Of a stretch of 64,000 bases of DNA, positions 55,554-64,000 are shown one piece after another; positions within the stretch are counted from its first letter, which is position 1; every line of letters begins with the position of its first letter. Position numbers and translations under genes: made by a program. The DNA lies in NCBI RefSeq assembly GCF_019802045.1, contig NZ_JAHVHU010000007.1, positions 1 through 64,000 of the forward strand. Reading direction: 5' to 3'. Under the pieces are notes generated by a model that had not been told where the DNA came from, did not search any database, and saw nothing but the letters and a program-made list of their open reading frames with translations. This stretch comes from Membranihabitans marinus. Its GTDB lineage: Bacteria > Bacteroidota > Bacteroidia > Chitinophagales > Saprospiraceae.

Positions 55554-55595
55554 TGCACCAAAAAAATAGAATGACGTGATGAATGAAGCGGGTTA

Positions 55596-55647
55596 GGTGC
55601 CAGACACTACCTCACCCTCAAGCCCTTCCCGGCAAGTATCTGACACC
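55596..55647. repeat. Dispersed palindromic repeat, last copy
   Basis: GGTGCCAGACACTAC at one end and CCGGCAAGTATCTGACACC at the other. It is in reverse orientation relative to the copies near the subunit genes. It lies between the convergent MFS and VOC genes. Confidence 0.7.
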
Positions 55648-55724
55648 AGTGGGGGGTCCTAATGACCAAAGCGAAGCGTCCAAAATCGGTAGCGTCCCAA
55701 ATACCAAAGACTATGAACTATAGA

Positions 55725-56198
55725 CTAATGTCTAACGCCTACCTCATCATTGATCTCGATCCAATGACCTTCGGGGTCTACGATGTAAATTTGCTGAACA
55801 CCATCGGGTCGCGTTTGCCGCGTTTGCGGACTGCCCTTAGAATTGTAGTAGGGCTGATCGATGCTATCCAGATGATCGACAAATGCATCCATGGAAGGAA
55901 TGCTCACGCACAAATGATCGTTTCGGGGATGTTCTTTGACCTCCTTCGCGTCAGCAACCAAGTGCAGGGACATACCAGGGCCCAGACTAAACCAGGAATG
56001 TCGCCCGACCTTAAACGGTTCTTCAATTTGCTCCAGGAGCAGAACATCTTTGTAAAACGCGGTGACCTCCGGTAAATTTTTAACAGAAATCGCCAGGTGA
56101 TTAAACACCGGCGTGATTTTTTCTTGTGCACTTACCGTCGAAACCATCACCGTCAACATTATAGGGATCCATAAAAATTTTAAAACAGATTTCATCAT
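55725..56198 (-). CDS. Secreted VOC (glyoxalase-like) protein
   Basis: A 157-residue protein with a Sec signal peptide (MMKSVLKFLWIPIMLTVMVSTVSAQ) and one VOC module pair: FNHLAISVKNLPEVTAFYKDVL, then HLCVSIPSMDAFVDHL and IYIVDPEGHWIEIND. Possible metal ligands are His in NHLAI and HLCVS and Glu in WIEIN. Family members include lactoylglutathione lyases, dioxygenases and binding proteins. Secretion argues against a classical cytosolic glyoxalase. The substrate is unknown. Confidence 0.8.
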   Translation of the reverse strand: MMKSVLKFLWIPIMLTVMVSTVSAQEKITPVFNHLAISVKNLPEVTAFYKDVLLLEQIEEPFKVGRHSWFSLGPGMSLHLVADAKEVKEHPRNDHLCVSIPSMDAFVDHLDSIDQPYYNSKGSPQTRQTRPDGVQQIYIVDPEGHWIEINDEVGVRH

Positions 56199-56416
56199 AT
56201 CGCTAAAATAGGGAAACGGGCGGAAAGCAGGTGCATAACCGGCTCATATTTTTTGTATAAATGGGGCATCCAAGCCGGTACATGGCTTCCTTTTGGCAGA
56301 TTTTGATTATATTAGAAGCCCAGATCCGAATTCCTGATGGCAATGGATGCATCCCGGTTGAGATTCTGAAATGAATTCATCGATCGGATTGATTCTCTTC
56401 ACCAAAATTTAGTACG

Positions 56417-56830
56417 ATGAAAAATTTAATTTTAGCCTTCAGCATTCTTATCATGGGGTATTCCGCATCCGGACAGATCACCGATCCGACCTACAAGACC
56501 AAAATCAAAACGTTGATGGACATACAAATGGGGCAAGGCCTGATCATCGATGAAATGATGAAACAAATAACTCCAAATATTCCCACGGAAAGCAGAGCGG
56601 AATTTAAAAAGGAATTTGAAATGATCATGGATAAATCCATGGACAAAATAGCCGATGTTCAAATGGAGGTCTTCACCAAAGAAGAAGTGGATGCATTACT
56701 GGAGTTTTATAATTCACCGATCGGCCAGCAGATTCAGAAAAAACTGCCGCAGATCATGATGAAGACATCAAAAATGCAGCAAGAACTCACCATGGAACTC
56801 ATGCCTATCATGCAAAAATATATAAAGTAG
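56417..56830 (+). CDS. DUF2059 domain secreted protein
   Basis: A 137-residue protein with a signal peptide (ends SASGQ) and an all-helical remainder. EVFTKEEVDALLEFYNSPIGQQIQKKLPQIM is characteristic of the DUF2059 domain: a helical pair with a conserved FY-S-P-G turn. The protein is Met-rich and without cysteine. Function is unknown; it is presumably periplasmic. It is a single gene, divergent from the VOC gene. Confidence 0.82.
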   Translation: MKNLILAFSILIMGYSASGQITDPTYKTKIKTLMDIQMGQGLIIDEMMKQITPNIPTESRAEFKKEFEMIMDKSMDKIADVQMEVFTKEEVDALLEFYNSPIGQQIQKKLPQIMMKTSKMQQELTMELMPIMQKYIK

Positions 56831-57008
56831 CTGGTCAGATTATAAAACCATCTAGACCCTGTTCAAATTTCAATCCCTTGATAACCAATGTAAGATAAAC
56901 TATGCGTGCAAATTCCCTGACCAGTTGGGGACCATGAGATTACAGCGATGTCTCTTCAGGACATTCTCACTCTAATAAGATGCCTGGAATTGCCATCGAT
57001 CATTGAAA

Positions 57009-59336
57009 TCATTCCCGCTCCAGCTCTTCCCCGGCCAGCTGAATCCGTTCCAGTTCCTCCTTAATTTCCTTAATATCCACCCCGTCCTGCTCCGCATGAT
57101 CGATAATCAGATCTTCGAGCACCCGCAGAATGCGGTGGGCAAAGAGTGTCATATTCCGGAACTCTCCGAGTAGATGCAGATAGAGGATACTGTTCCGGGT
57201 TCCGACTTTGCGCTTTTTGATCCGTTTGATCTGTTTCTTCCGGATATCCCGGATCCGACTGGCGTACTGCTGAAGCCGGCTGGCGTATTCCCGGGCCTTT
57301 TCGACGTCCAGGGTTTTAAATATTTCAATAATCTGATTGAACAGATCCTTAATCATCTCGTGCATTTCCTGCAGTTCATCGATTTGTTCGGCAATCAGCG
57401 GTTTATGATTGTTGTCGACGTGTTTATAACTGCTTTTCAGGATGGATTCCGTCTGAAGCGCCAGTTCGTGCAGATAATCGATCACGATGATGTATAAATG
57501 ACCAGCCTCCAACTCATCTTCCGGTACATCATCCAGAATCTTGCTGGACTGCAGCTGTCGCCATTCGATCTTTTTCCGGGTAGGCTCAAACACCTGCTTT
57601 GCGTCATTCAATCCACTCCGGTCCTCCTTCTTAAGCGCTTTCAATGACTTACTGACCGCCTCATCGTATTTGACCAAAAAGTTCTCAATCTGCGTGATGC
57701 ACAGATCAATGATTTTTGCACGATTCAATCCGCCATCCATACTCCGTCGCTCGAACTCTTCCAGATCTGCAATCCGCTTGGAATGCGTGCTGTGCGTCCG
57801 ATACACCGCAATACCAGCCACAATCAGTACAGCTACTATGCCGATAATCCCGGTGAAATAAAAGATCAAAGCAAGCAAAAAAGCGACTGTAAACGCCGAG
57901 AAGGCGGTAAAAAACCACCCGCCGATCACGGAAAGCACCCCGGATACCCGGTACACTGCACTTTCGCGCCCCCATGCTCCATCCGCCAATGACGCTCCCA
58001 TAAATACCATAAATGTCACATAGGTGGTGGACAGGGGTAGTTTGAAATTCGTCCCGACAGCGATTAGGATACTGGCCACGACCAATGTCACAGATGCCCG
58101 CAACATGTCGAAAACCGGTGCATCGTTTTTGAGTTTTTGTTGCTTTTCAGTAAATGGGCGTTCATCGAACTGCCGTCTGAAAACCTTGCGCACTTTTATC
58201 GGGACATTTTTTCTGACCACCTCTCCGACCGCAGACACATTCCGCACCAGGCTTCGAGAAAGCATGTAGGAGGAAAAGCGTTCGTATCCCTCATCCTGTC
58301 GTCCCAGGTCCAATGAAGTCTTGACCACCGCCTGGGCTTTTTTAGAAAAATACAGCGTGATCACCATAATGATCCCCGCTCCGGCCAACAAAATCGCCGG
58401 CGTAGCTACTTCTCCGGCCAGCCCGTCCATCAGGAAAGCATCCGCTTCAGCCCCGCTGGCTTTAAAGATTTCATAGGAATTATATGCCGCCAAAGGAACC
58501 CCTATAAAGTTGACCAAGTCATTCCCTGCAAAAGCCATGGCCAGGGCAAAAGTGCCCACCAACACCAACACCTTCAGTATATCAATCTTAAACAAGCGGT
58601 TGAGTGCGAATAAAATAACCGTCCAGCCAATTAGACTGATCAATAAAATCATGCCGGTGTTTTCCTGGATCGTTTGGGTGAGCTCATCGGACATAAACGA
58701 AGCACCCTTCACCCCTTTGATCAACATAAAATAGGTAATCGCCATGATGCCTATCCCGCCGAATAAAGGACCGATTTTGCGCATCCGGTTTTCATAATCA
58801 AATGAAAAAATAAACCGACTAATGTACTGAATCAGGGCACCGATGGTAAATGCGATAGCTACCGACATCAGGATCCCGCCGATAATGGCCAGTGCCTTGC
58901 CGTTGTTGATGTATTCGTGAAGATGCATCGCATCCGGATCCATAAACACCTTAATCAGCGACATCGCGACCGCCGCTCCCAATAACTCGAACACGATTGA
59001 GACCGTGGTCGATGTAGGCATTCCGTACGAATTAAAGGTATCCAGCAGGATCACATCTGTGACCATCACTGCTAAAAAGATCAGTATGATTTCGGAAAAA
59101 TAAAAGTATTCCGGATGAAAAATGCCTTTTCGTGCCACTTCCATCATACCGCCTGAAAACGTGGCGCCTACCAATACGCCCATTGCGGCGACGAACATGA
59201 TCACTTTGAAGGGTGCCGCTTTTGATCCAACGGCCGAATTGAGAAAGTTAACAGCATCATTGCTGACACCAACCACGAGGTCAGATATCGCCAGCACAAA
59301 CAAGATAACTACAAGTACCAGGTAAAATATTTCCAT
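57009..59336 (-). CDS. pit: PiT-type inorganic phosphate transporter with PhoU-like tail
   Basis: A 775-residue protein. The N-terminal ~520 residues form the two-part Pit fold: VVGVSNDAVNFLNSAVGSKAAPF in the first half and LAMAFAGNDLVNFIGVPLAAY in the second carry the ND-xVN phosphate/sodium signature. A cytoplasmic loop of ~100 residues separates the repeats. The C-terminal ~200 residues are helical and PhoU-like (FLVKYDEAVSKSLKALKKEDRSGLNDAKQVFE, AREYASRLQQYASRIRDIRKKQ), a regulatory module usually encoded as a separate gene next to pit. Imports phosphate across the inner membrane. The PhoD-like gene begins 345 nt away, divergently. Confidence 0.88.
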   Translation of the reverse strand: MEIFYLVLVVILFVLAISDLVVGVSNDAVNFLNSAVGSKAAPFKVIMFVAAMGVLVGATFSGGMMEVARKGIFHPEYFYFSEIILIFLAVMVTDVILLDTFNSYGMPTSTTVSIVFELLGAAVAMSLIKVFMDPDAMHLHEYINNGKALAIIGGILMSVAIAFTIGALIQYISRFIFSFDYENRMRKIGPLFGGIGIMAITYFMLIKGVKGASFMSDELTQTIQENTGMILLISLIGWTVILFALNRLFKIDILKVLVLVGTFALAMAFAGNDLVNFIGVPLAAYNSYEIFKASGAEADAFLMDGLAGEVATPAILLAGAGIIMVITLYFSKKAQAVVKTSLDLGRQDEGYERFSSYMLSRSLVRNVSAVGEVVRKNVPIKVRKVFRRQFDERPFTEKQQKLKNDAPVFDMLRASVTLVVASILIAVGTNFKLPLSTTYVTFMVFMGASLADGAWGRESAVYRVSGVLSVIGGWFFTAFSAFTVAFLLALIFYFTGIIGIVAVLIVAGIAVYRTHSTHSKRIADLEEFERRSMDGGLNRAKIIDLCITQIENFLVKYDEAVSKSLKALKKEDRSGLNDAKQVFEPTRKKIEWRQLQSSKILDDVPEDELEAGHLYIIVIDYLHELALQTESILKSSYKHVDNNHKPLIAEQIDELQEMHEMIKDLFNQIIEIFKTLDVEKAREYASRLQQYASRIRDIRKKQIKRIKKRKVGTRNSILYLHLLGEFRNMTLFAHRILRVLEDLIIDHAEQDGVDIKEIKEELERIQLAGEELERE

Positions 59337-59681
59337 TCGCTTTTTGACTTATTATGACGGTCGGTTGTATTGATTTTTTGTACCAGGGCAAATTTGAAGC
59401 ATAAATATAGTAATTGCCGGTGTTATGACATTAAGTTATTGTTAATTTTAAAGCATTATACGAGTTTCAATGGTATTTTCGAGAAATGATCATGAATTTG
59501 TTCGGTCCTTGATCAGATGAAAAGGCTTTCTTCTGACCCGCTGTATTTCAATTAATAGCATGATCGTTTTCAGTTCGCTGGTCCGTGTTTTTTAAATCTT
59601 CGCTTCATGAACTTTGAATGAAAAACTGGAGATTTCATTATATTCACCTTTGACAATGCTATTTCTGACTAATTCGATCCC
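59337..59681. other. Divergent intergenic region, pit and phoD-like
   Basis: AT-rich leaders of two divergent genes. There is no clear pho-box-like direct repeat, stem-loop or small gene, so I see nothing beyond promoter DNA. Confidence 0.4.
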
Positions 59682-61145
59682 ATGAAATCACCGACCCGGC
59701 GATCTTTTTTCAGAAGGACAGGCCTCTATGTGCTGGGGCTTCCTTTTGTACATCTCCGCAAGCAGCTATTGGGCCCGGGAAAGGATGATCCCAGCCTGGT
59801 ATATTTTACCAACGGTATAAAGGTCACCGAGTTGCGATCCCATTCGGCGATTATCTGGACCCGGCTGTGCGCTCAGATGCATCCGGTGCCGGTCCGTCAT
59901 GAACGGGTTGACAAAGGAGGGACCGATTTTCCGGTTGCATTTAACGAAGATATGCCGGTCCATGAGATGGATGGGGCCGTGCCAGGCATTTCCGGCGAAG
60001 TCCGGTTGATCGTCCATGGTGCCGGAAAGAAAACCACCACGGAATGGTTTCCGGCACGGGAAAGCCATGATTTTACGGTGCATATTCCCATCCGGAGACT
60101 GGATGCGGCCTCACACTATACGGTTATCGTGGAAGGGCGGCAGAGCTCCTCCGATAAAATCAATCGTCTGACGGGTGAATTCCGGACACCGCCCATTGAC
60201 ACAGCAGTGGCGCCTGTATTACTCGCCACCAGCACCTGTCAGTATTTTTGGAATTATGATGATGCAGAACGGGGCTATCAAAGCTATGATTCCATGCGTC
60301 GCATGAAACCAGATTTATTCGTGCAGACAGGCGATTACATCTACTACGACCGACCCGGACCTATGGCGACCACCGTCGAAAAAGCACGTCACAAATGGCA
60401 CGCCATGAACAGTTGGCCCTCGCTGCGTACTTTTTTTCAAAGCACGCCAATCTACATGCTCAAAGATGACCACGACCTGCTGAGCGATGATGCCTGGAAA
60501 GAAACCAAGCCGCTGGGAGAACTGACGTACACAGACGGACTCAAATTGTGGCGCGAAAATGTTCCGCTGGAAGACAAACCCTACCGTACCTTTCGCTGGG
60601 GTCAGGATTTACAGATCTGGCTGGTCGAATCCCGGGAGTTCCGTCATCAGCATCAGGATATTCCAGCCGCTGAACGGTCCATATGGGGCGATGAGCAAAA
60701 AGCCTGGTTCGAAAAAACGGTCAAAGAATCCGATGCCACATTCAAAATTCTTATTTCACCCATGCCTGTGGTCGGTCCGGATCGTGAAAAGAAAGCAGAT
60801 AATCATTCGAACAGCCGATTTCAGACAGAAGGCGAGTGGGTCCGGAATTTTATTTCAGATCAAAAAAACATGTACATAGTGAATGGGGACCGGCACTGGC
60901 AATATGTATCAAAAGATATCAACAGAGATTTGTGGGAGTTTGGTTCGGGCCCTGTATCGGATGCACATGCCGGTGGCTGGAAATCAGATGATGTCCGGCC
61001 GGAACACCGGTTCTTGCGTGTCAAAGGTGGTTTTTTAACGGTGGAGGTGGATCGCAAGGAGGATACGCCATTTATTGAGTTCACCCATTATGATGTATCG
61101 GGAAACCCATTGCACCGGGAGCAATTTTCAGAAACTATACGTTGA
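59682..61145 (+). CDS. PhoD-like alkaline phosphatase with Tat signal
   Basis: A 487-residue protein with a twin-arginine signal (SPTRRSFFRRTGLYVLGLPF), so it is exported folded. An N-terminal beta domain is followed by the PhoD-type phosphoesterase core: STCQYFWNYDD, VQTGDYIYYD, LKDDHDLLSDDAWKE, WLVESREFRHQ and IVNGDRHWQY supply metal ligands in the family order. It hydrolyses phosphodi- and monoesters and releases phosphate, which the divergent Pit transporter could import. The SulP gene starts 25 nt downstream, suggesting co-transcription. Confidence 0.87.
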   Translation: MKSPTRRSFFRRTGLYVLGLPFVHLRKQLLGPGKDDPSLVYFTNGIKVTELRSHSAIIWTRLCAQMHPVPVRHERVDKGGTDFPVAFNEDMPVHEMDGAVPGISGEVRLIVHGAGKKTTTEWFPARESHDFTVHIPIRRLDAASHYTVIVEGRQSSSDKINRLTGEFRTPPIDTAVAPVLLATSTCQYFWNYDDAERGYQSYDSMRRMKPDLFVQTGDYIYYDRPGPMATTVEKARHKWHAMNSWPSLRTFFQSTPIYMLKDDHDLLSDDAWKETKPLGELTYTDGLKLWRENVPLEDKPYRTFRWGQDLQIWLVESREFRHQHQDIPAAERSIWGDEQKAWFEKTVKESDATFKILISPMPVVGPDREKKADNHSNSRFQTEGEWVRNFISDQKNMYIVNGDRHWQYVSKDINRDLWEFGSGPVSDAHAGGWKSDDVRPEHRFLRVKGGFLTVEVDRKEDTPFIEFTHYDVSGNPLHREQFSETIR

Positions 61146-61170
61146 GCTAAATAAGGAATACCTTCGTAAA

Positions 61171-62925
61171 ATGATAAACTTGAGTTCTGTATTTCCATTA
61201 GCGGAGACCTTGAAGCATTATGATAAGAAAGACTTTCAGGCGGACCTGTACACCGGCCTGACTGTCGGGGTATTGCTCATCCCACAAGGCATGGCCTATG
61301 CCATGTTAGCGGGGATGCCACCCATCTACGGGTTGTATGCCGGTCTCATTCCTCCGGTGATTTATGCATTATTTGGTAGTTCCCCACACTTGTCTGTCGG
61401 CCCGGTAGCCATCTCCTCGATATTGTTGCTCGCTGGTGTGAGCCGGCTGGCAGAGGTTGGTTCCGAACACTACATTTCCCTGGTTATTACAGCAGGGCTG
61501 TTGATTGGGGTTCTGGAACTGGGGATGAGTGTATTTAAAATGGGATTTTTTGTCAACTTTATTTCTTATCCGGTCATTGCAGGCTTTACTTCCGCCGCTT
61601 CGATCATTATTATTATAACGCAGTTAGATGATATCCTTGGGATCCAAATTCCCCGCTTCACCCATGCTTACGATACCCTGCTGTACGCCATCCAAAACCT
61701 TCCCTACACCCATCTGCTAACCTTGCTGATATTTGGAGTCTCTACGGGTGCGATCCTGCTTATCAAACGACTGGGACGGTTCTTGCCCTCCGCTTTGATT
61801 GTTATGGCGGTTGCAACGCTGCTTTGCTATGTGTTTCAACTGGATCAATATGGGGTGGCGATTATTGGTTCGGTGCCGGCCGGATTACCGAAGTGGGTAT
61901 GGCCGGATTTGAGCATGAGCACGATCATAAGTCTCATGCCCACAGTATTTACTCTGTTGACCATCGGTATTGTTGCCAGCATGAGTATGGCGAAGGCGAT
62001 CGAAACCAAGCATGAATATTATGATGTTCAGCCGGACAAGGAATTGCTGGGTCTGGGAATGGCTAAAATCGTGGGATCTTTTTTTCAGGCCTTGCCGACA
62101 GATGGTAGTTTTTCCAGATCATCCATTGTCAGCGATAGCGGCGGACGAACCGTGATGTCATCCGTCATAGCAGCTGCCCTGGTCGCTATTTCCTTGATGT
62201 TCTTTACGGTTTTACTGCATTACCTTCCTCTGGCAGTCCTTAGTGCCGTCATTGTGGTGGCTGTCGTGGGCTTGTTTGAATACAGGCAGGCCATTTCGCT
62301 GTGGCGGACACACCGAAGTGACTTTTTAATGATGCTGACGACCTTTGTGGTCACCCTCTCGGTGGGAATTATGGAGGGTGTGGCCTGCGGCGTTATGCTT
62401 TCCATTTCTGTGATGTTGTACCGCAGCACCCATCCCAGCGTGGTGGAATTGGGTCGGATCAAAGACAGTACCCGGTATCGGAATCTGGACCGTCATGAAG
62501 GAGCCATCAAAAGATCGGATATTGCCATTGTCCGGTTTGACGAACAGCTTTACTTTGCCAATGCCTCTTTTTTCAAAGACTCCATCAAACAATGTGTTAA
62601 ACGGCATGATCGAAAAAAACTGAAGCATGTCATTTTGGATTCCAGCAACATTCACAGCATTGACAGCACGGGAATCCGCGTACTCAAGGAAGTAGAACAG
62701 GACTTAGCACAACAAAACATTACCTTGCATTTATCCAATGTCATCGGTCCGGTACGTGATATACTATACAAAAGCAATCTTCTCAATGAACCCGACAAAC
62801 ACCACATGAGTGTCCACGAAGCGGTTCAGTTTATCCTGGAAAACCCCACCGTACCTGAAGTCGACTATTCCAGAGGGGCGATGCAAACCAATGTGGTGGA
62901 CGACAAACCCTCGAAAAAATCATGA
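61171..62925 (+). CDS. SulP family anion transporter
   Basis: A 584-residue transporter, started at the ATG at 61171; the longer frame would overlap the PhoD-like gene. Signatures are GLTVGVLLIPQGMAYAMLAGMPPIYGLYA, GSSPHLSVGPVAISSILL and ADGSFSRS-like LPTDGSFSRSSI. A C-terminal STAS domain (~440-560) carries FDEQLYFANASFFKD and ILDSSNIHSIDSTGIRVL. Imports sulfate, bicarbonate or a related anion. A sulfatase gene follows 51 nt downstream, which makes sulfate the natural guess. Confidence 0.9.
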   Translation: MINLSSVFPLAETLKHYDKKDFQADLYTGLTVGVLLIPQGMAYAMLAGMPPIYGLYAGLIPPVIYALFGSSPHLSVGPVAISSILLLAGVSRLAEVGSEHYISLVITAGLLIGVLELGMSVFKMGFFVNFISYPVIAGFTSAASIIIIITQLDDILGIQIPRFTHAYDTLLYAIQNLPYTHLLTLLIFGVSTGAILLIKRLGRFLPSALIVMAVATLLCYVFQLDQYGVAIIGSVPAGLPKWVWPDLSMSTIISLMPTVFTLLTIGIVASMSMAKAIETKHEYYDVQPDKELLGLGMAKIVGSFFQALPTDGSFSRSSIVSDSGGRTVMSSVIAAALVAISLMFFTVLLHYLPLAVLSAVIVVAVVGLFEYRQAISLWRTHRSDFLMMLTTFVVTLSVGIMEGVACGVMLSISVMLYRSTHPSVVELGRIKDSTRYRNLDRHEGAIKRSDIAIVRFDEQLYFANASFFKDSIKQCVKRHDRKKLKHVILDSSNIHSIDSTGIRVLKEVEQDLAQQNITLHLSNVIGPVRDILYKSNLLNEPDKHHMSVHEAVQFILENPTVPEVDYSRGAMQTNVVDDKPSKKS

Positions 62926-62976
62926 AAAAATAATTTTTAGTACCTTGTAAACTTATCAGTGAAAGTTCAGAAAATC

Positions 62977-64000
62977 ATGAAAATTTATTTTAAATCTCCA
63001 CTAGCACTTTTTTTTATTCTAATGGGATTGCTCCCGGGATGTGGATCTGATCCGGATGGTGAAGATGAATCCATGCAGGATCTGCCAAACATTGTGGTGA
63101 TTTACATGGACGACCTGGGATATGGTGATATGGGCGCCTATGGTGCAACGGGGATACCCACGCCGAATATGGACCGCCTGGCAAATGAAGGCGTGCGTTT
63201 CACGGAAGGTTATTCGGCTTCTGCCACTTGCTCACCCAGTCGATATGCTATACTTACCGGTCTCTATCCCTGGCGCAATAAAAATGCAAAAATTCTTCCC
63301 GGAACTGCGCCGTTGCTTATTGACACCGCGACCATGACACTGCCACGAATGCTACAACGCGCGGGCTACTATACGGGGGTCGTGGGAAAATGGCATCTGG
63401 GACTGGGTGACGGCAAAGTCAACTGGAATGAGCACATCGCACCCGGCCCGAACGAAGTGGGGTTTGACCATTCGTTCATCATGGCAGCGACCCAGGATCG
63501 AGTCCCGACCGTATACATCGAAAACGGTGAGGTGGTCGGACTGGATCCGAATGATCCCATTCAGATCAGTTACCAGGAGAATTTTGAAGGCGAACCCACC
63601 GGACTCAATAACCCGGAAATGCTGAAAATGAATTATTCCCACGGGCACAACAACAGCATCGTCAATGGAATACCGCGGATCGGTTTTATGAAAGGTGGCG
63701 AAAAAGCCAAATGGAAAGACGAGGCTATGGCCGATACATTTTTGGAAGAAGCACAGAAGTTTGTCCGGACCCATAAAAACCAACCTTTTTTCTTATACTA
63801 CGGATTCCAGCAACCGCACGTACCCCGGACGCCCCACCCCCGTTTTGTGGGAGCGACAGATATGGGGCCCAGAGGGGATGTCATCGTGGAAGCCGACGCT
63901 ATGATTGGGGCATTTATCAAGACCCTGGAAGAGGAAGGGTTGGCCGAGAACACCCTGATTATTTTTAGCAGTGACAATGGTCCTGTGGTCGATGACGGGT
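62977..64000 (+). CDS. Sulfatase lipoprotein (3' end outside window)
   Basis: The first 341 codons of a type I sulfatase. The ATG at 62977 gives a lipoprotein signal (LMGLLPGCGSD, lipid Cys22). The metal-binding start is VVIYMDDLGYGDMGAYG. The formylglycine motif is CSPSR with Cys85, so a maturation enzyme of the anaerobic or FGE type is required elsewhere. GVVGKWHLGLGD and FSSDNGP follow. It is a surface or periplasmic lipoprotein that removes sulfate esters from glycans or other substrates. The adjacent SulP transporter could take up the released sulfate. It is truncated only by the window end. Confidence 0.88.
   Translation, partial: MKIYFKSPLALFFILMGLLPGCGSDPDGEDESMQDLPNIVVIYMDDLGYGDMGAYGATGIPTPNMDRLANEGVRFTEGYSASATCSPSRYAILTGLYPWRNKNAKILPGTAPLLIDTATMTLPRMLQRAGYYTGVVGKWHLGLGDGKVNWNEHIAPGPNEVGFDHSFIMAATQDRVPTVYIENGEVVGLDPNDPIQISYQENFEGEPTGLNNPEMLKMNYSHGHNNSIVNGIPRIGFMKGGEKAKWKDEAMADTFLEEAQKFVRTHKNQPFFLYYGFQQPHVPRTPHPRFVGATDMGPRGDVIVEADAMIGAFIKTLEEEGLAENTLIIFSSDNGPVVDDG

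Overview
The window looks like chromosome of a Bacteroidota species, probably of the Saprospiria type. Two secreted proteins end in type IX secretion (T9SS) sorting domains. Promoters match the Bacteroidota TTTG / TAnnTTTG pattern, Shine-Dalgarno sequences are weak, and several families are typical of the phylum (S46 peptidase, short second DnaE, lipoprotein M49 peptidase, ACT-containing malic enzyme). I saw no rRNA, tRNA, CRISPR array, intact insertion sequence or prophage.

Layout. 0.2-1.5 kb: a PIN toxin-antitoxin pair whose toxin is frameshifted, then a small outer-membrane barrel. 1.7-4.7 kb: a short DnaE polymerase behind two tandem GTCG-N7-CGAC operators. 4.9-11 kb: a 2030-residue T9SS beta-helix surface protein. 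11.3-13.9 kb: phosphoesterase lipoprotein, CPBP protease, ERCC4/HhH nuclease. 14.5-21.2 kb: AraC regulator and a catabolic operon (GH88-like hydrolase, TIM-barrel isomerase, Gfo/Idh/MocA and SDR dehydrogenases, MFS transporter), then a decayed erythromycin-esterase relic and malic enzyme.

23.9-38.2 kb, minus strand, is the most interesting region. Four paralogous pilin-like subunits are followed by a two-Ig chaperone-like protein, a 933-residue usher-like outer-membrane protein, and a two-domain protein whose C-terminus is a copy of the subunit fold, as in a tip adhesin. A hybrid kinase, a histidine kinase and a NarL-type regulator follow. The order subunits-chaperone-usher-tip matches archaic chaperone-usher pilus operons, but I recognise no described family in the subunits. 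Three subunit genes share one promoter architecture with a fourth promoter, which drives no protein gene but a candidate ~225-nt small RNA. The body of that RNA is repeated in the mRNA between the last subunit and the chaperone.

38.7-64 kb: tandem OsmC proteins with a sodium/solute symporter; a GH5-like T9SS enzyme; a HEPN-like gene relic; a WYL regulator; long arrays of non-coding repeats; a DPP11-like S46 peptidase and an M49 peptidase; an Fsr-like MFS exporter; a VOC protein; a DUF2059 protein; then a phosphate/sulfate stretch (Pit transporter, PhoD-like phosphatase, SulP transporter, and a sulfatase lipoprotein cut off by the window end). A dispersed ~50-nt palindromic repeat occurs at least nine times, five of them among or just beyond the pilin-like genes, where it delimits a ~1,024-bp tandem duplication.
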